A stretch of DNA of 21,233 nucleotides from positions 128,320 through 149,552 of the forward strand of contig DETL01000011.1 of assembly GCA_002361625.1 (NCBI GenBank). Reading direction: 5' to 3'. Below, in pieces: positions 1 through 7,510 of this stretch. The notes beneath the pieces are model-generated. The model saw nothing but the letters and a program-made list of their open reading frames with translations, ran no database searches and had not been told where the DNA came from. Both the position numbers and the translations under genes were made by a program. This stretch comes from Bacteroidales bacterium UBA3289. Its GTDB lineage: Bacteria > Bacteroidota > Bacteroidia > Bacteroidales > UBA932. Position 1 is the stretch's first letter. Every line of letters begins with the position of its first letter.

Positions 1-440
1 GTGCCGCCGATCTCGGTGATGATGAAGTCGAACTCCCCCTCGGATGCATTGGCCATGATCCGGCGCTTGATTTCGTCGGTGATGTGCGGGACCACCTGGA
101 TCGTCTTCCCGAGATAATCTCCCCGACGCTCCTTGTCGATGACCGCCTGGTAGATCTTCCCGGTCGTCATCGAGTTCCGCCGGGTGGTCCGTATGCCGGT
201 GAAACGTTCGTAGTGCCCCAGGTCCAGGTCCGTCTCCATCCCGTCCTCCGTGACATAGCACTCTCCGTGCTCATAAGGATTCAGCGTACCCGGGTCGATG
301 TTGATGTACGGGTCGAATTTCTGGATGGTGACCCGGTAACCGGAACTCTGGAGCAACTTGCCGATACTGGAGGAGATAATCCCCTTTCCCAGGGAGGAAA
401 CGACGCCTCCGGTGACGAAAATGAAAAAAGTGCCCGACAT
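1..440 (-). CDS. pyrG: CTP synthase, N-terminal part (cut by window edge)
   Basis: CTP synthase makes CTP from UTP, ATP and glutamine in the cytoplasm, the last step of de novo pyrimidine nucleotide synthesis. Only the first 146 codons are visible, all in the N-terminal synthetase (amidoligase) domain. The start reads MSGTFFIFVTGGVVSSLGKG, with the family P-loop SLGKG at residues 16-20. It is followed by the UTP/Mg region KFDPYINIDPGTLNPYEHGE and then DLDLGHYERF, both highly characteristic of PyrG. The C-terminal glutaminase domain lies outside the window. The ATG at 440 is chosen because the family begins a few residues before IFVTGG. A TAAATTTG promoter box lies about 23 bp upstream. Identity is very secure from conserved motifs alone. 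Confidence 0.97.
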   Translation of the reverse strand, partial: MSGTFFIFVTGGVVSSLGKGIISSSIGKLLQSSGYRVTIQKFDPYINIDPGTLNPYEHGECYVTEDGMETDLDLGHYERFTGIRTTRRNSMTTGKIYQAVIDKERRGDYLGKTIQVVPHITDEIKRRIMANASEGEFDFIITEIGG

Positions 441-462
441 CTCTTTAGGATTTATCGGGACA

Positions 463-470
463 CAAATTTA
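463..470 (-). promoter_or_regulatory. Bacteroidetes -7 promoter box for pyrG
   Basis: On the minus strand this reads TAAATTTG, a full match to the Bacteroidetes primary sigma -7 consensus TAnnTTTG. It ends 22 bases before the pyrG ATG, which predicts a 5' leader of roughly 15-20 nt. No convincing -33 TTG is seen at the expected distance. The 69-bp gap between pyrG and the gene behind it holds no clear terminator hairpin. Confidence 0.6.
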
Positions 471-509
471 AGGATTTTTTAGAAAGGTTAGCTCTGTGCG
501 GCCTAAAAA

Positions 510-743
510 TTACGCCTGTACGCGATCTTGCTCCGGAACGAGGGCGAGAGCGCGCTCGAAGTCGGATTCATTGACCTTCACCTCGATGGCCTTCACGTAG
601 CCGAGGGAAGGGTAGGAGGAGTCGGCGCCGAAGACGCCGGCAGGGATACCGTTGTCATTGAGCATAGCGGCCAGAATCTCGGCAGGCATGCGCTCGGAGA
701 ACTTAGCAACGGTCTTGAATCTTTGGGTGTCAGTCGTTTCCAT
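510..743 (-). CDS. DUF2007-type putative signal transducing protein, 77 aa
   Basis: Small cytoplasmic protein beginning METTDTQRFKTVAKFSE. The pattern (a short beta strand with FxTVAKF, a helix containing EILAAMLNDNGIPAGVFGAD, then IEVKVNESDFERALALV) resembles the DUF2007 'putative prokaryotic signal transducing protein' fold, a ferredoxin-like domain of about 70 residues whose function is unknown. There is no signal peptide or membrane segment. The ATG at 743 is chosen because the reading frame upstream of it has no family resemblance and runs into the preceding gene. This start still overlaps the end of that gene by 14 nt, which indicates translational coupling. It is the last gene of the hemW-containing run. 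The family call is from the general pattern, so moderate confidence. Confidence 0.7.
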   Translation of the reverse strand: METTDTQRFKTVAKFSERMPAEILAAMLNDNGIPAGVFGADSSYPSLGYVKAIEVKVNESDFERALALVPEQDRVQA

Positions 744-1203
744 AATTTCTGAATTTGTGTTCGACAGCACTGACGACCCGGACCAGGTCACGGGAGAGGC
801 CTTCCGCCTCGAACCCGCCCAGGACCGGGGTAAGGGTCACCCTGTCCTCCCACATCCGGGCGGCCCGGTTGAGCGGGGATGACAGGTGGAAAGAGAGGAC
901 GCCGTCCCGGTCGCTTTCCAGGACATATCCACGGATTTTGAGGGCCTCCACGATCCCGTCCTTATAGTCGGCCGGGTCGCCGTTGACCAGGATCTTCCGC
1001 TTCTGGTAACCGAAGAAGGGATAGGCAAGGGACATCGCGGCGAAAGCGGCCAGGATCCACCAGACGGAGGTCCAGCCCTGCTGGAAAGCGACGGAGATGT
1101 CCTTGGACACCATCCCGGTTCCCATCAGGACCAGGAGGATGACGGCGAGAAGCAGCGAAATCTGGATGAAATATTTGAGGGCGCGGCGGAGGTAGGTCAT
1201 CAT
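730..1203 (-). CDS. Small membrane protein with two transmembrane helices, unknown function
   Basis: I do not recognise this 157-residue protein. Two hydrophobic helices are visible, at about residues 10-32 (YFIQISLLLAVILLVLMGTG) and 46-66 (VWWILAAFAAMSLAYPFFGY). A cytoplasmic-type domain of about 90 residues follows (KRKILVNGD through VSAVEHKFRNYGND), with alternating strands and a helix like a small alpha/beta fold. The start codon ATG at 1203 forms an ATGA overlap with the stop of the preceding gene; a second ATG at 1200 is adjacent. The next gene starts 14 nt before this one ends. The dense overlaps show it belongs to a single co-translated run with the holin-like and YtxH-like proteins, which suggests an envelope-associated role. 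That role is inference only. Confidence 0.8.
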   Translation of the reverse strand: MMTYLRRALKYFIQISLLLAVILLVLMGTGMVSKDISVAFQQGWTSVWWILAAFAAMSLAYPFFGYQKRKILVNGDPADYKDGIVEALKIRGYVLESDRDGVLSFHLSSPLNRAARMWEDRVTLTPVLGGFEAEGLSRDLVRVVSAVEHKFRNYGND

Positions 1204-1442
1204 TTTTTCAGAAGGTTCTTGAGGCCACGGACGGCGTTGATGGCGATGGTGTACAGATGGTTGTCCAGGGCGAAGCGCTGGAGGGCGGAGAGGGCGACGT
1301 GCTGCGGGGTGTAGAACTGCTGCACCTGTTCGAGATTCTCGCGGACCGTCAGGCCCTGCGATTCGAGGCATTGCCGGCTGTGGTGGATGGCCTCGTTCAG
1401 CTGGTCCAACGTCGTAATATCCCGGTAGTTACTCTTTTTCAT
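1200..1442 (-). CDS. Small unknown protein, 80 aa
   Basis: Not recognised. The 80-residue product begins MKKSNYRDITTLDQLNEAIH and ends with the basic tail AVRGLKNLLKK. It looks mostly alpha-helical, with no hydrophobic stretch long enough for a membrane helix, though the C-terminal helix LYTIAINAVRGLKNLL is amphipathic and could lie on a membrane. The ATG at 1442 is preferred because an AAGGA sequence sits 5 nt before it; the adjacent ATG at 1445 is the alternative. The gene overlaps the end of the holin-like gene by 14 nt and joins the next gene by an ATGA overlap. Real coding status is supported by this packing, not by homology. Confidence 0.75.
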   Translation of the reverse strand: MKKSNYRDITTLDQLNEAIHHSRQCLESQGLTVRENLEQVQQFYTPQHVALSALQRFALDNHLYTIAINAVRGLKNLLKK

Positions 1443-1791
1443 CATCGTCCTTGTTGAAGAAGAGTCCGACAAACAGCGGCACGAAGGTATTCCGGAACAG
1501 GACGTCCCGCTTCCGGATCAGGATCCAGAGGCCGATGCCCAGCAGGGCGGCCGTCCCCAGGGCGGCCCAGGCATAGCTGCCGATGAGCTCCCCGACCAGG
1601 ATGATGATGCCGAAGGACAGGACCAGCACGAAGTTCGTGGCCATTCCCAGGATGAGGATCATCCCCACGAGTTTGGACAGGGAGATGGAAAGGCCCTTCG
1701 CCGCGGAGAGTTTGATCTCGTCCAAACGAAGGTCCACATAGTCCTGGGCTTTTCGGGAAAGCTCCTCGGCCGGACGGGTGAAACCGCTCAT
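1429..1791 (-). CDS. Phage-holin-family (holin superfamily III / DUF1469-like) membrane protein
   Basis: The 120-residue protein has an N-terminal amphipathic helix (LSRKAQDYVDLRLDEIKLSAAKG), two long hydrophobic helices at about residues 41-66 and 72-92, and a short charged C-terminus ending KDDDEKE. This is the layout of the 'phage holin family' / DUF1469 membrane proteins common in Bacteroidetes chromosomes. These are not known to lyse cells and have no settled function. Its start overlaps the stop of the YtxH-like gene as TAATG, so the two are translationally coupled. Pairing of a YtxH-type protein with a holin-like protein is common in Bacteroidetes. Nothing phage-like surrounds it, so I would not read it as prophage. 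Confidence 0.8.
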   Translation of the reverse strand: MSGFTRPAEELSRKAQDYVDLRLDEIKLSAAKGLSISLSKLVGMILILGMATNFVLVLSFGIIILVGELIGSYAWAALGTAALLGIGLWILIRKRDVLFRNTFVPLFVGLFFNKDDDEKE

Positions 1792-2174
1792 TATGCTTTG
1801 GCTTGGTCGTCGGCCGGAGCTTCCTGGGCGTCGTTGACCGCCTCTTCGGCCGCCTTTTCGGCCTGTTTCAGGGCCTCTTCGAGACGGCTCAGCTGTTCCA
1901 CCAGCTTGGCGCGTGCTTCTTCCTTGATGACACCGGCCTTCTCCTTGAGGGTGTCCCCGAGGGCCTTGAGGGTTTCCTTGGCCTGGGCTGTCTTTTCATC
2001 GACCTTGGTTCCCAGGTTCTCGAGGTTGTCCTGGAGGTCTTCGTAACCGTTTTCAGCGGCCTTGCGGATGCGGGCGCGGGTCTTCCAGCCCTTGTCGGGA
2101 GCGTACAGCATGCCGATGGCGGTGCCGGCGGCAAGGCCCAGGAGGATGGAGAGGAAAGATTTGCTTTTGGACAT
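1791..2174 (-). CDS. YtxH domain-containing protein
   Basis: This 127-residue protein has one N-terminal membrane helix (residues 6-25, FLSILLGLAAGTAIGMLYAP) with the small-residue spacing and following APDKGWKTR typical of YtxH proteins. The rest, residues about 40-115, is a charged amphipathic helix rich in Lys, Glu and Ala (ENLGTKVDEKTAQAKETLKA and on), likely a coiled coil or surface-binding helix. The family is widespread, associated with envelope or general stress in some Firmicutes, and has no defined biochemical activity. It sits 13 nt after hemW and overlaps the holin-like gene by one base. Family assignment is good; function is unknown. Confidence 0.85.
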   Translation of the reverse strand: MSKSKSFLSILLGLAAGTAIGMLYAPDKGWKTRARIRKAAENGYEDLQDNLENLGTKVDEKTAQAKETLKALGDTLKEKAGVIKEEARAKLVEQLSRLEEALKQAEKAAEEAVNDAQEAPADDQAKA

Positions 2175-2187
2175 GGTGTTATGTGGT

Positions 2188-3264
2188 TTAAATCAGTTCG
2201 CGGATGATTTCGTCGGAAACGAAGAAATGGTCTTCGGGGATGCGATAGCGGTCTCCTTCGGCGACCAGGGCTCCGTTCCGTACGAGTGATCCGATGTCTT
2301 CCTTACTGCAATTTCCGTGCAGGAAATCCGCCGGGATGCCCTTGTCAGTCCGGAGGGCGAGCATGATGGTTTCCACGAGGGTGTCTTCTGCGGACAGGGT
2401 TTCCCGGGTGGACTTCCATCCGCGGAGCTCCTTGCTGTTCCAGGAGCGCGTGTTTCCCTGGAAGGAATGCGCTCCTGGGCCGAATCCTGCGTACGGACGC
2501 CGGGCCCAGTAGCCGCCGTTGTGGACCGCTTCGAAGCCGGGTTTGGCGAAGTTGGAGATCTCGTAATGGCGGTAGCCGGCCTCTGCCAGTTTCTGACACA
2601 AAATGTCATATTGGCGGCGGCAGAGGGTGTCGTCGGCTTCGGTGTACCGGCCGTCGGCGACCATGTCCGCGAGGGCGCTTTCGCCTTCGACCGTAAGCTG
2701 GTAACAGGAAATGTGCTCGGGACCCAGGGCGACGGCTTCATCGACCGTGGCGGCCCAGACCTCGTCCGGGAGGTGGCTGAGGCCGAAGATCAGGTCGATG
2801 CTGATGTTCCGGAAACCGGCTTCCCGGGCGATCCGGAAGGCTTTCCGGGCGCCGTCTGCATCGTGACGGCGGTTCATCCATTTCAGGAGGCCGTCGTCGA
2901 AAGACTGGATGCCGATGCTGATGCGGTTCACCCCGAGGGCGCGGAGGCTGTCGGCATAGCCGGGGCCGCGTTCCACGAGGTCCTCCGGGTTCACTTCCAT
3001 CGTGAATTCCCGGTAGGGGCCGCCATGGCCGACCTCGTCCAGGGTGATGAGGATCCGGGACAAGACGGAAAGGGGCAGCACCGAAGGGGTGCCGCCGCCG
3101 AAATAAAGGGTCTTGGGACTGTCGCTGATTTCACGCGCACGCCGGCGGATCTCCGCACAGAGTTCATCGGCATACGGCTTGAAACATCCTTCGCGCTCAA
3201 TCTCCGAGTAGAAGTCGCAGTACGTGCAGAAACGCTTGCAAAAGGGGACGTGGACGTAAATCAT
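2188..3264 (-). CDS. hemW: HemW-type radical SAM heme chaperone (coproporphyrinogen oxidase-like)
   Basis: A 358-residue radical SAM protein. It opens MIYVHVPFCKRFCTYCDFYS, with the cluster-binding cysteines C9, C13 and C16 (CxxxCxxC), followed by GGGTPS at 56-61. Later motifs GVNRISIGIQSFDD and ISIDLIFGLS are typical of the HemN/HemW group. HemN proper has a further cysteine right after the third (CxC) and an N-terminal extension; here the residue pair is CDF and the protein starts at the motif, both of which fit HemW. HemW binds heme and delivers it to respiratory proteins and does not act as a coproporphyrinogen dehydrogenase. The ATG at 3264 follows the stop of the coiled-coil gene by one base, so it is co-transcribed. 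Confidence 0.92.
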   Translation of the reverse strand: MIYVHVPFCKRFCTYCDFYSEIEREGCFKPYADELCAEIRRRAREISDSPKTLYFGGGTPSVLPLSVLSRILITLDEVGHGGPYREFTMEVNPEDLVERGPGYADSLRALGVNRISIGIQSFDDGLLKWMNRRHDADGARKAFRIAREAGFRNISIDLIFGLSHLPDEVWAATVDEAVALGPEHISCYQLTVEGESALADMVADGRYTEADDTLCRRQYDILCQKLAEAGYRHYEISNFAKPGFEAVHNGGYWARRPYAGFGPGAHSFQGNTRSWNSKELRGWKSTRETLSAEDTLVETIMLALRTDKGIPADFLHGNCSKEDIGSLVRNGALVAEGDRYRIPEDHFFVSDEIIRELI

Positions 3265-3265
3265 C

Positions 3266-4180
3266 TTACCGGAGCATCAGTTCCGCGCGGCCCACCTGCC
3301 CGTTGGCGGTGTAGGCATCCACGGTATAGATCCCCTTGACGAATTCGCCGACGTCTTTCACATAGATGCTCAGTTCCACTTCCTGGCCTTCGTAGTCCAC
3401 CTCACGGGAGGCGGAAGTCGCGATGGCCTCGCCATTGATGGTGACGCTGGTGGAGGATCCGTTCTGGAGAATGTTGCCGTTCGGATCCTTCACGCGCACA
3501 TAGACGCGGACCGGGCCCCGCTCGGCGATCTCGTTCTCCACGAGGGAAAGCGTAGCGACGAGGTAAGTGACGCGGCTGGAACGGTCGGTGACTTTGTCGG
3601 AGCCGTTGTAGGCGGACACATGCAGGCCGCGGGCCTTGATGACGGCCCCGGCGGCCACCTGTCCGGTGAGACTCTCCACCTGGCGGGTGAGGTTCTCATT
3701 GGCCTGGCGGCTCTCGGCGGCTTCCCGGCGCGCGGCGGCGGCATCGGCCGTGAGCTTCTTGTTCAGGGTGTTCAGGGAGTCGATTTGGACGATGTATCCC
3801 CGCATGATGGAGCGCAGGGTGCCCAGCTCCTTCTCATACTGGCGGATCTTGGCGCGGTTCGTCGCCTCGGTCTTGGAGAGCTTGTCGATGAGGAGGGCGA
3901 CCTGCTCGCGGGACGTATCCAGCTGGCTGTTGATGTTCTCGTAATCGGAATTCAGGTTCTCGAAGTCGCTCTGCAGGTGCAGGAGCTGCTCGGTGAGTTC
4001 CGCCTTTTCGCCTTCCAGTTCGTGCACGAGGCCGCTTTTCTGGCTCCAGATCCAGGCCAGGGCTATGGCCAGGGCCGCAGCGGCGACGCCCAGGATGATG
4101 GTCGTCGTCCTCAGGCCGCTGTTGCGTTCTTTCTTCTCGCGCTCTTCGCGCTCGATTCTCTCGAGGGGGTCTTCAGTCAT
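3266..4180 (-). CDS. Single-pass membrane protein with long coiled coil and C-terminal beta domain
   Basis: Not a family I can name. The 304 residues split into a very charged N-terminus (ERIEREEREKKER), one membrane helix at about 25-46 (TTIILGVAAAALAIALAWIW), a long heptad-rich coiled coil at about 50-177 (ELEGEKAELTEQLLHLQSDF onward), and a beta-rich C-terminal domain at 180-304 containing VRVYVRVKDPNGNILQNG and VELSIYVKDVGEFVKG. The orientation suggests a short cytoplasmic N-terminus with coiled coil and beta domain outside. The ATG at 4180 gives MTEDPLER; an upstream in-frame start would place it inside the promoter. First gene of the seven-gene run, directly upstream of hemW with a 1-nt gap. 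Confidence 0.85.
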   Translation of the reverse strand: MTEDPLERIEREEREKKERNSGLRTTTIILGVAAAALAIALAWIWSQKSGLVHELEGEKAELTEQLLHLQSDFENLNSDYENINSQLDTSREQVALLIDKLSKTEATNRAKIRQYEKELGTLRSIMRGYIVQIDSLNTLNKKLTADAAAARREAAESRQANENLTRQVESLTGQVAAGAVIKARGLHVSAYNGSDKVTDRSSRVTYLVATLSLVENEIAERGPVRVYVRVKDPNGNILQNGSSTSVTINGEAIATSASREVDYEGQEVELSIYVKDVGEFVKGIYTVDAYTANGQVGRAELMLR

Positions 4181-4204
4181 CGTTGTTTTCGTTTTAAATA
4201 TCTG

Positions 4205-4212
4205 CAAATATA
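4205..4212 (-). promoter_or_regulatory. Promoter of the coiled-coil/hemW gene run
   Basis: Minus-strand TATATTTG, a full match to TAnnTTTG, with TTGACA on the same strand at 4235-4230. The TTG is separated from the -7 box by 20 bases, close to the known Bacteroidetes -33/-7 spacing. It ends 24 bases before the ATG at 4180. It forms one arm of an 18-bp palindrome with the divergent promoter. Confidence 0.75.
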
Positions 4213-4214
4213 TT

Positions 4215-4222
4215 TATATTTG
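4215..4222 (+). promoter_or_regulatory. Promoter of the M24 aminopeptidase gene
   Basis: Plus-strand TATATTTG, a full -7 match, ending 23 bases before the chosen ATG at 4246. Only a T-rich stretch, not a clear TTG, lies at the -33 distance. It is separated by two bases from the opposing -7 box on the minus strand, so the two promoters probably compete for polymerase. Confidence 0.65.
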
Positions 4223-4245
4223 TGAAAATTGTCAATAATCATACC

Positions 4246-6048
4246 ATGGAAAACATCTTTGCGGCACGCGTAGAAGCCCTCCGTTCCCTCATGCGGGAGA
4301 GAGGCTGGGACGCAGTCATCCTTACGGGGAGCGATCCCCATGCCAGCGAGTATCCGGCCCGCCGGTGGAAACAGGTCGAGTGGGTGTCCGGATTCACCGG
4401 CGAGGCGGGGGACCTGTGCATCACCCTGGACCATGCCGGCCTGTGGACCGATACGCGGTATTTCATCCAGGCGGTGAAGCAGCTCGCCGGGACGGGAATC
4501 GAGCTGCACAAGATGCGTGTACCCGAGCAAATCCCTATTCCTCAGTGGCTTGCGTCCCGTGGCTTTGCGGAACCCGTCGTCGCCGTGGATGGTCTGTGCC
4601 AGACCGTGGGTGCCATGGAGACGCTCCGCCAGGCGTTTGATGTTCCCGTGTCCATCGTTTCGGTGCCGGACCTGCTGTCTCCGCTTTGGACGGACCGGCC
4701 CGCGATCCCATCGACCCCGATCATCACGCTGGGGGAGGACCTGACGGGCGAGTCCCGGGATGCGAAGGTGCATTGGCTCCGGAAATGGATGATCATGCAG
4801 GGCGTGGACGCCTGTTTCCTGACGGCCCTGGACGAGATCGCCTGGCTCCTGAATGTCCGCGGATCGGACGTGGAATACAATCCGGTGGTGATTTCCTACC
4901 TGCTCGTGACGATGGACCGGGTGTACTGGTTCGTACGCAAGAACGCCTATGAGGTTCCCGACGAGGAGACGCAGGCGAGTTTCGACGAACTTGCCGCCGA
5001 CGAAGTGACCATCTGCGACTACGAGGAGGCCGTCCTGGCCCTGTCCACCTACATCCATAATGAAGTGGACAGGATCTTCGTGGATCCGGGCACGCTGAAC
5101 ATCCATATCCGCGAAGCGCTGCGGGAAGGGGAGTACGAGGTCGTGGAAGGCCTTTCGCCGGTTCCGCTCCGGAAATCCGTGAAGAATCCGGTCGAGATCG
5201 AAGGCATGCGCGAGGCGCACCTGGAGGATGGCCTGGCCGTGGAGAAGTTCCTCTACTGGCTGGAAGGCCAGGCCGGGCAGGTGGACGAGTGGCAGGCGGC
5301 CTGTAAGCTGCAGTCCCTCCGGGCGGAGATTCCGGGCTACCGGGGCGACAGCTTCGAGACCATATCGGCCTACGGACCCGGAGCGGCCCTGCCGCACTAC
5401 ATCACCCCGCGCGAGGGCGCGCCCGTCCTGGAACCCCGCGGGCTGTACCTCTGCGACTCAGGCGGACAGTATCTCTTTGGGACGACGGACATTACCCGTA
5501 CCGTGCCCATGGGCCCCTGCACCGCCCTGGAGAAGGAAGACTACACGCTCGTGATGAAGTGCCACATCGACCTGGCCATGGCGGTGTTCCCCAAGGGAAC
5601 CTGCGGCTGCCATCTGGACATCCTCGCCCGCAATGCCCTGTGGCAGAGCAAACGCAACTTCGGTCACGGAACCGGTCACGGCGTGGGTTTCTTCCTCAAC
5701 GTCCATGAAGGGCCGCAGGAATTCCGGCAGAATTTCAACGCCTATCCGTACGTCCCGGGCATCATCAACACCATCGAACCGGGCCTATACCGCGAAGGCA
5801 TGCATGGCGTGCGTCACGAGAATGTCGTCCTCGTGCGCGAAGACGGGACCAACGACTTCGGGACCTGGTACTCCTTCGAAACGCTTACCCTCTGTCACTA
5901 CGACACTTCCGTCCTGGTCCGCGAGCTGATGACCCCGGACGAGATCGCCTGGCTCAATGCCTACAACGAGCATGTGTACCGCGTCCTGAGCCCCCGCCTC
6001 CCCGCGGAAATCGCCGCCTGGCTGCGGGAGAAGACCCTGCCGATGTAA
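4246..6048 (+). CDS. Xaa-Pro aminopeptidase (aminopeptidase P, M24 family)
   Basis: A 600-residue, three-domain aminopeptidase P of the XPNPEP1-like long type, which removes an N-terminal residue preceding proline, in the cytoplasm. The first two creatinase-like domains occupy about residues 1-310 (SDPHASEYPARRWKQVEWVS and WLLNVRGSDVEYNPV are characteristic). The catalytic pita-bread domain follows, with all five metal ligands visible: D404 (CDSGGQY), D415 (TTDITRT), H478 (GHGTGHGVG), E511 (NTIEPGLY) and E525 (RHENVV). The ATG at 4246 is preferred over an in-frame GTG at 4222 because that GTG is the last base triplet of the promoter box. No signal peptide. It is monocistronic, facing trpB2. 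Confidence 0.95.
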   Translation: MENIFAARVEALRSLMRERGWDAVILTGSDPHASEYPARRWKQVEWVSGFTGEAGDLCITLDHAGLWTDTRYFIQAVKQLAGTGIELHKMRVPEQIPIPQWLASRGFAEPVVAVDGLCQTVGAMETLRQAFDVPVSIVSVPDLLSPLWTDRPAIPSTPIITLGEDLTGESRDAKVHWLRKWMIMQGVDACFLTALDEIAWLLNVRGSDVEYNPVVISYLLVTMDRVYWFVRKNAYEVPDEETQASFDELAADEVTICDYEEAVLALSTYIHNEVDRIFVDPGTLNIHIREALREGEYEVVEGLSPVPLRKSVKNPVEIEGMREAHLEDGLAVEKFLYWLEGQAGQVDEWQAACKLQSLRAEIPGYRGDSFETISAYGPGAALPHYITPREGAPVLEPRGLYLCDSGGQYLFGTTDITRTVPMGPCTALEKEDYTLVMKCHIDLAMAVFPKGTCGCHLDILARNALWQSKRNFGHGTGHGVGFFLNVHEGPQEFRQNFNAYPYVPGIINTIEPGLYREGMHGVRHENVVLVREDGTNDFGTWYSFETLTLCHYDTSVLVRELMTPDEIAWLNAYNEHVYRVLSPRLPAEIAAWLREKTLPM

Positions 6049-6066
6049 TCCCTGCCTGCGAAGGGC

Positions 6067-6099
6067 GCATCCGGCAGGCATCCGGCGGGCATCCGTCAG
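6067..6099 (+). repeat. Three tandem 11-bp repeats
   Basis: Three perfectly abutting 11-bp units, GCATCCGGCAG, GCATCCGGCGG and GCATCCGTCAG, lie between the converging M24 peptidase and trpB2 genes. The second and third units each differ from the first by one base. Just before, TGCCTGC at 6053-6059 can pair with GCAGGCA at 6074-6080 to form a hairpin. There is no T-run, so this is not a standard terminator for either gene. Confidence 0.8.
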
Positions 6100-6106
6100 G
6101 AAATCC

Positions 6107-7471
6107 TTACTGGTTCAGCGCATCGGCACTCTTGATGTACTTGGCGAGTTCCTCGTCGGACAGGTGGTAGTCCTGCAGTTCGCCGGAGATGTACTGGTCG
6201 TAGGCGGCCATGTCCACGAAACCGTGGCCGGAGAGGTTGAAGAGGATGGTCTTCTGCTCACCGGTCTCCTTGCACTTCAAGGCCTCCCGGATGGTGGCGG
6301 CGATGGCGTGGCAGCTTTCCGGAGCGGGGATGATGCCCTCGGTCTGGGCGAAGAGGATGCCGGCCTTGAAGGTTTCGGTCTGGTTCAGGTCGATGGCCTC
6401 CATGAAGCCGTCCTTCATGAGCTGGGACATGATGACACCGGCACCGTGGTAGCGGAGTCCGCCGGCATGGATGGTCGCAGGCTTGAAGGTATGGCCCAGC
6501 GTGTACATGGGCAGGAGCGGGGTCATGCCGGCCTCGTCGCCGAAGTCATACTCAAACTTGCCGCGGGTCAGCTTGGGGCAGCTGGCCGGTTCGGCGGCGA
6601 TGAAGCGGGTCTTCTTGCCGTCCTGGATGTTGTGGCGCATGAACGGATAGGCGATGCCGGAGAAGTTGGAGCCGCCGCCGAAGCAGGCGATCACGATGTC
6701 GGGATATTCTCCGGCGAGGGCCATCTGCTTCTCGGCCTCCAGGCCGATGACGGTCTGGTGCAGGCACACGTGGTTGAGCACGGAGCCCAGGGTGTACTTG
6801 CAGTTCGGCGTGGTGACGGCCAGCTCGATCGCCTCGGAGATGGCGCTGCCCAGGGAGCCCTGGTCATTGGGATTCACGGTGAGGATGTCCTTGCCGGCAC
6901 GGGTGGACATGGACGGGGAAGGCGTGATGGCGGCACCGAAAGTCTGCATGATGCTCCGGCGGTAGGGCTTCTGGTTGTAGCTCACCTTCACCATATAGAC
7001 GGCGCATTCCAGGCCGAATTTCTTGGCAGCATAGCTGAGGGCACCGCCCCACTGGCCGGCACCGGTCTCGGTGGTGATATTGGTGATTCCCTGCTGCTTG
7101 GCGTAATAGGCCTGGGCCAGGGCGGAATTCAGCTTGTGGCTGCCGGCGGGCGAGACGGACTCGTTCTTGAAATAGATGTGGGCCGGGGTGCCGAGGGCCT
7201 CCTCCAGTTCATAGGCACGCACGAGCGGGGTGCAGCGGTAGGACGCGTACTGCTCGCGGACGGCCTCCGGGATGGGAATCCACTCGTCCGTCTGGTTGAG
7301 CTCCTGGCGGGCGCACTCCTCCACGAAGACGGGATACAGGTCCTCGGGCTTTAGGGGCTCCTTGGTGGCCGGGTTCAGGAACGGCAGGGGCTTGTTGGGC
7401 ATGACCGCCTGGATGTTGAAGAAATGGGTCGGAATCTCGGATTCCGGGAGCAGGTACTTTTTCTGTCTCAT
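6107..7471 (-). CDS. trpB2: TrpB2-type tryptophan synthase beta chain-like protein
   Basis: A 454-residue PLP enzyme of the TrpB2 group. This group is longer than TrpB1 and has the N-terminal extension with IPTHFFNIQAVM and PEDLYPVFVEECARQE. The PLP lysine is K113 (SPAGSHKLNSA). The catalytic glutamate E135 sits in TETGAGQWGGAL, where the W is a TrpB2 signature replacing the H of TrpB1. The phosphate-binding loop is CFGGGSNF. TrpB2 condenses indole (or possibly another indole donor) with serine to give tryptophan, and generally does not pair with standard TrpA. The ATG at 7471 gives MRQKKYLLPE. No trpA or other trp gene adjoins it, but a Trp-codon attenuator lies directly upstream, so tryptophan level should control its expression. 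Confidence 0.94.
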   Translation of the reverse strand: MRQKKYLLPESEIPTHFFNIQAVMPNKPLPFLNPATKEPLKPEDLYPVFVEECARQELNQTDEWIPIPEAVREQYASYRCTPLVRAYELEEALGTPAHIYFKNESVSPAGSHKLNSALAQAYYAKQQGITNITTETGAGQWGGALSYAAKKFGLECAVYMVKVSYNQKPYRRSIMQTFGAAITPSPSMSTRAGKDILTVNPNDQGSLGSAISEAIELAVTTPNCKYTLGSVLNHVCLHQTVIGLEAEKQMALAGEYPDIVIACFGGGSNFSGIAYPFMRHNIQDGKKTRFIAAEPASCPKLTRGKFEYDFGDEAGMTPLLPMYTLGHTFKPATIHAGGLRYHGAGVIMSQLMKDGFMEAIDLNQTETFKAGILFAQTEGIIPAPESCHAIAATIREALKCKETGEQKTILFNLSGHGFVDMAAYDQYISGELQDYHLSDEELAKYIKSADALNQ

Positions 7472-7510
7472 GGTGTTATTTGTTAAGCGTTTGACATTTG
7501 ATTTCCGCAC

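Noticed and set aside
1429..1791. Holin-like gene as a sign of prophage
   Set aside because: No other phage gene is near; it is embedded in a chromosomal run with YtxH-like and HemW genes, a common chromosomal context for this family in Bacteroidetes.
4222..4245. GTG start eight codons upstream for the M24 peptidase
   Set aside because: The GTG shares its first base with the -7 promoter box, so it would lie upstream of the transcription start.
6067..6099. CRISPR-like array
   Set aside because: The units are 11 bp and abut with no spacers, and no cas gene is present.
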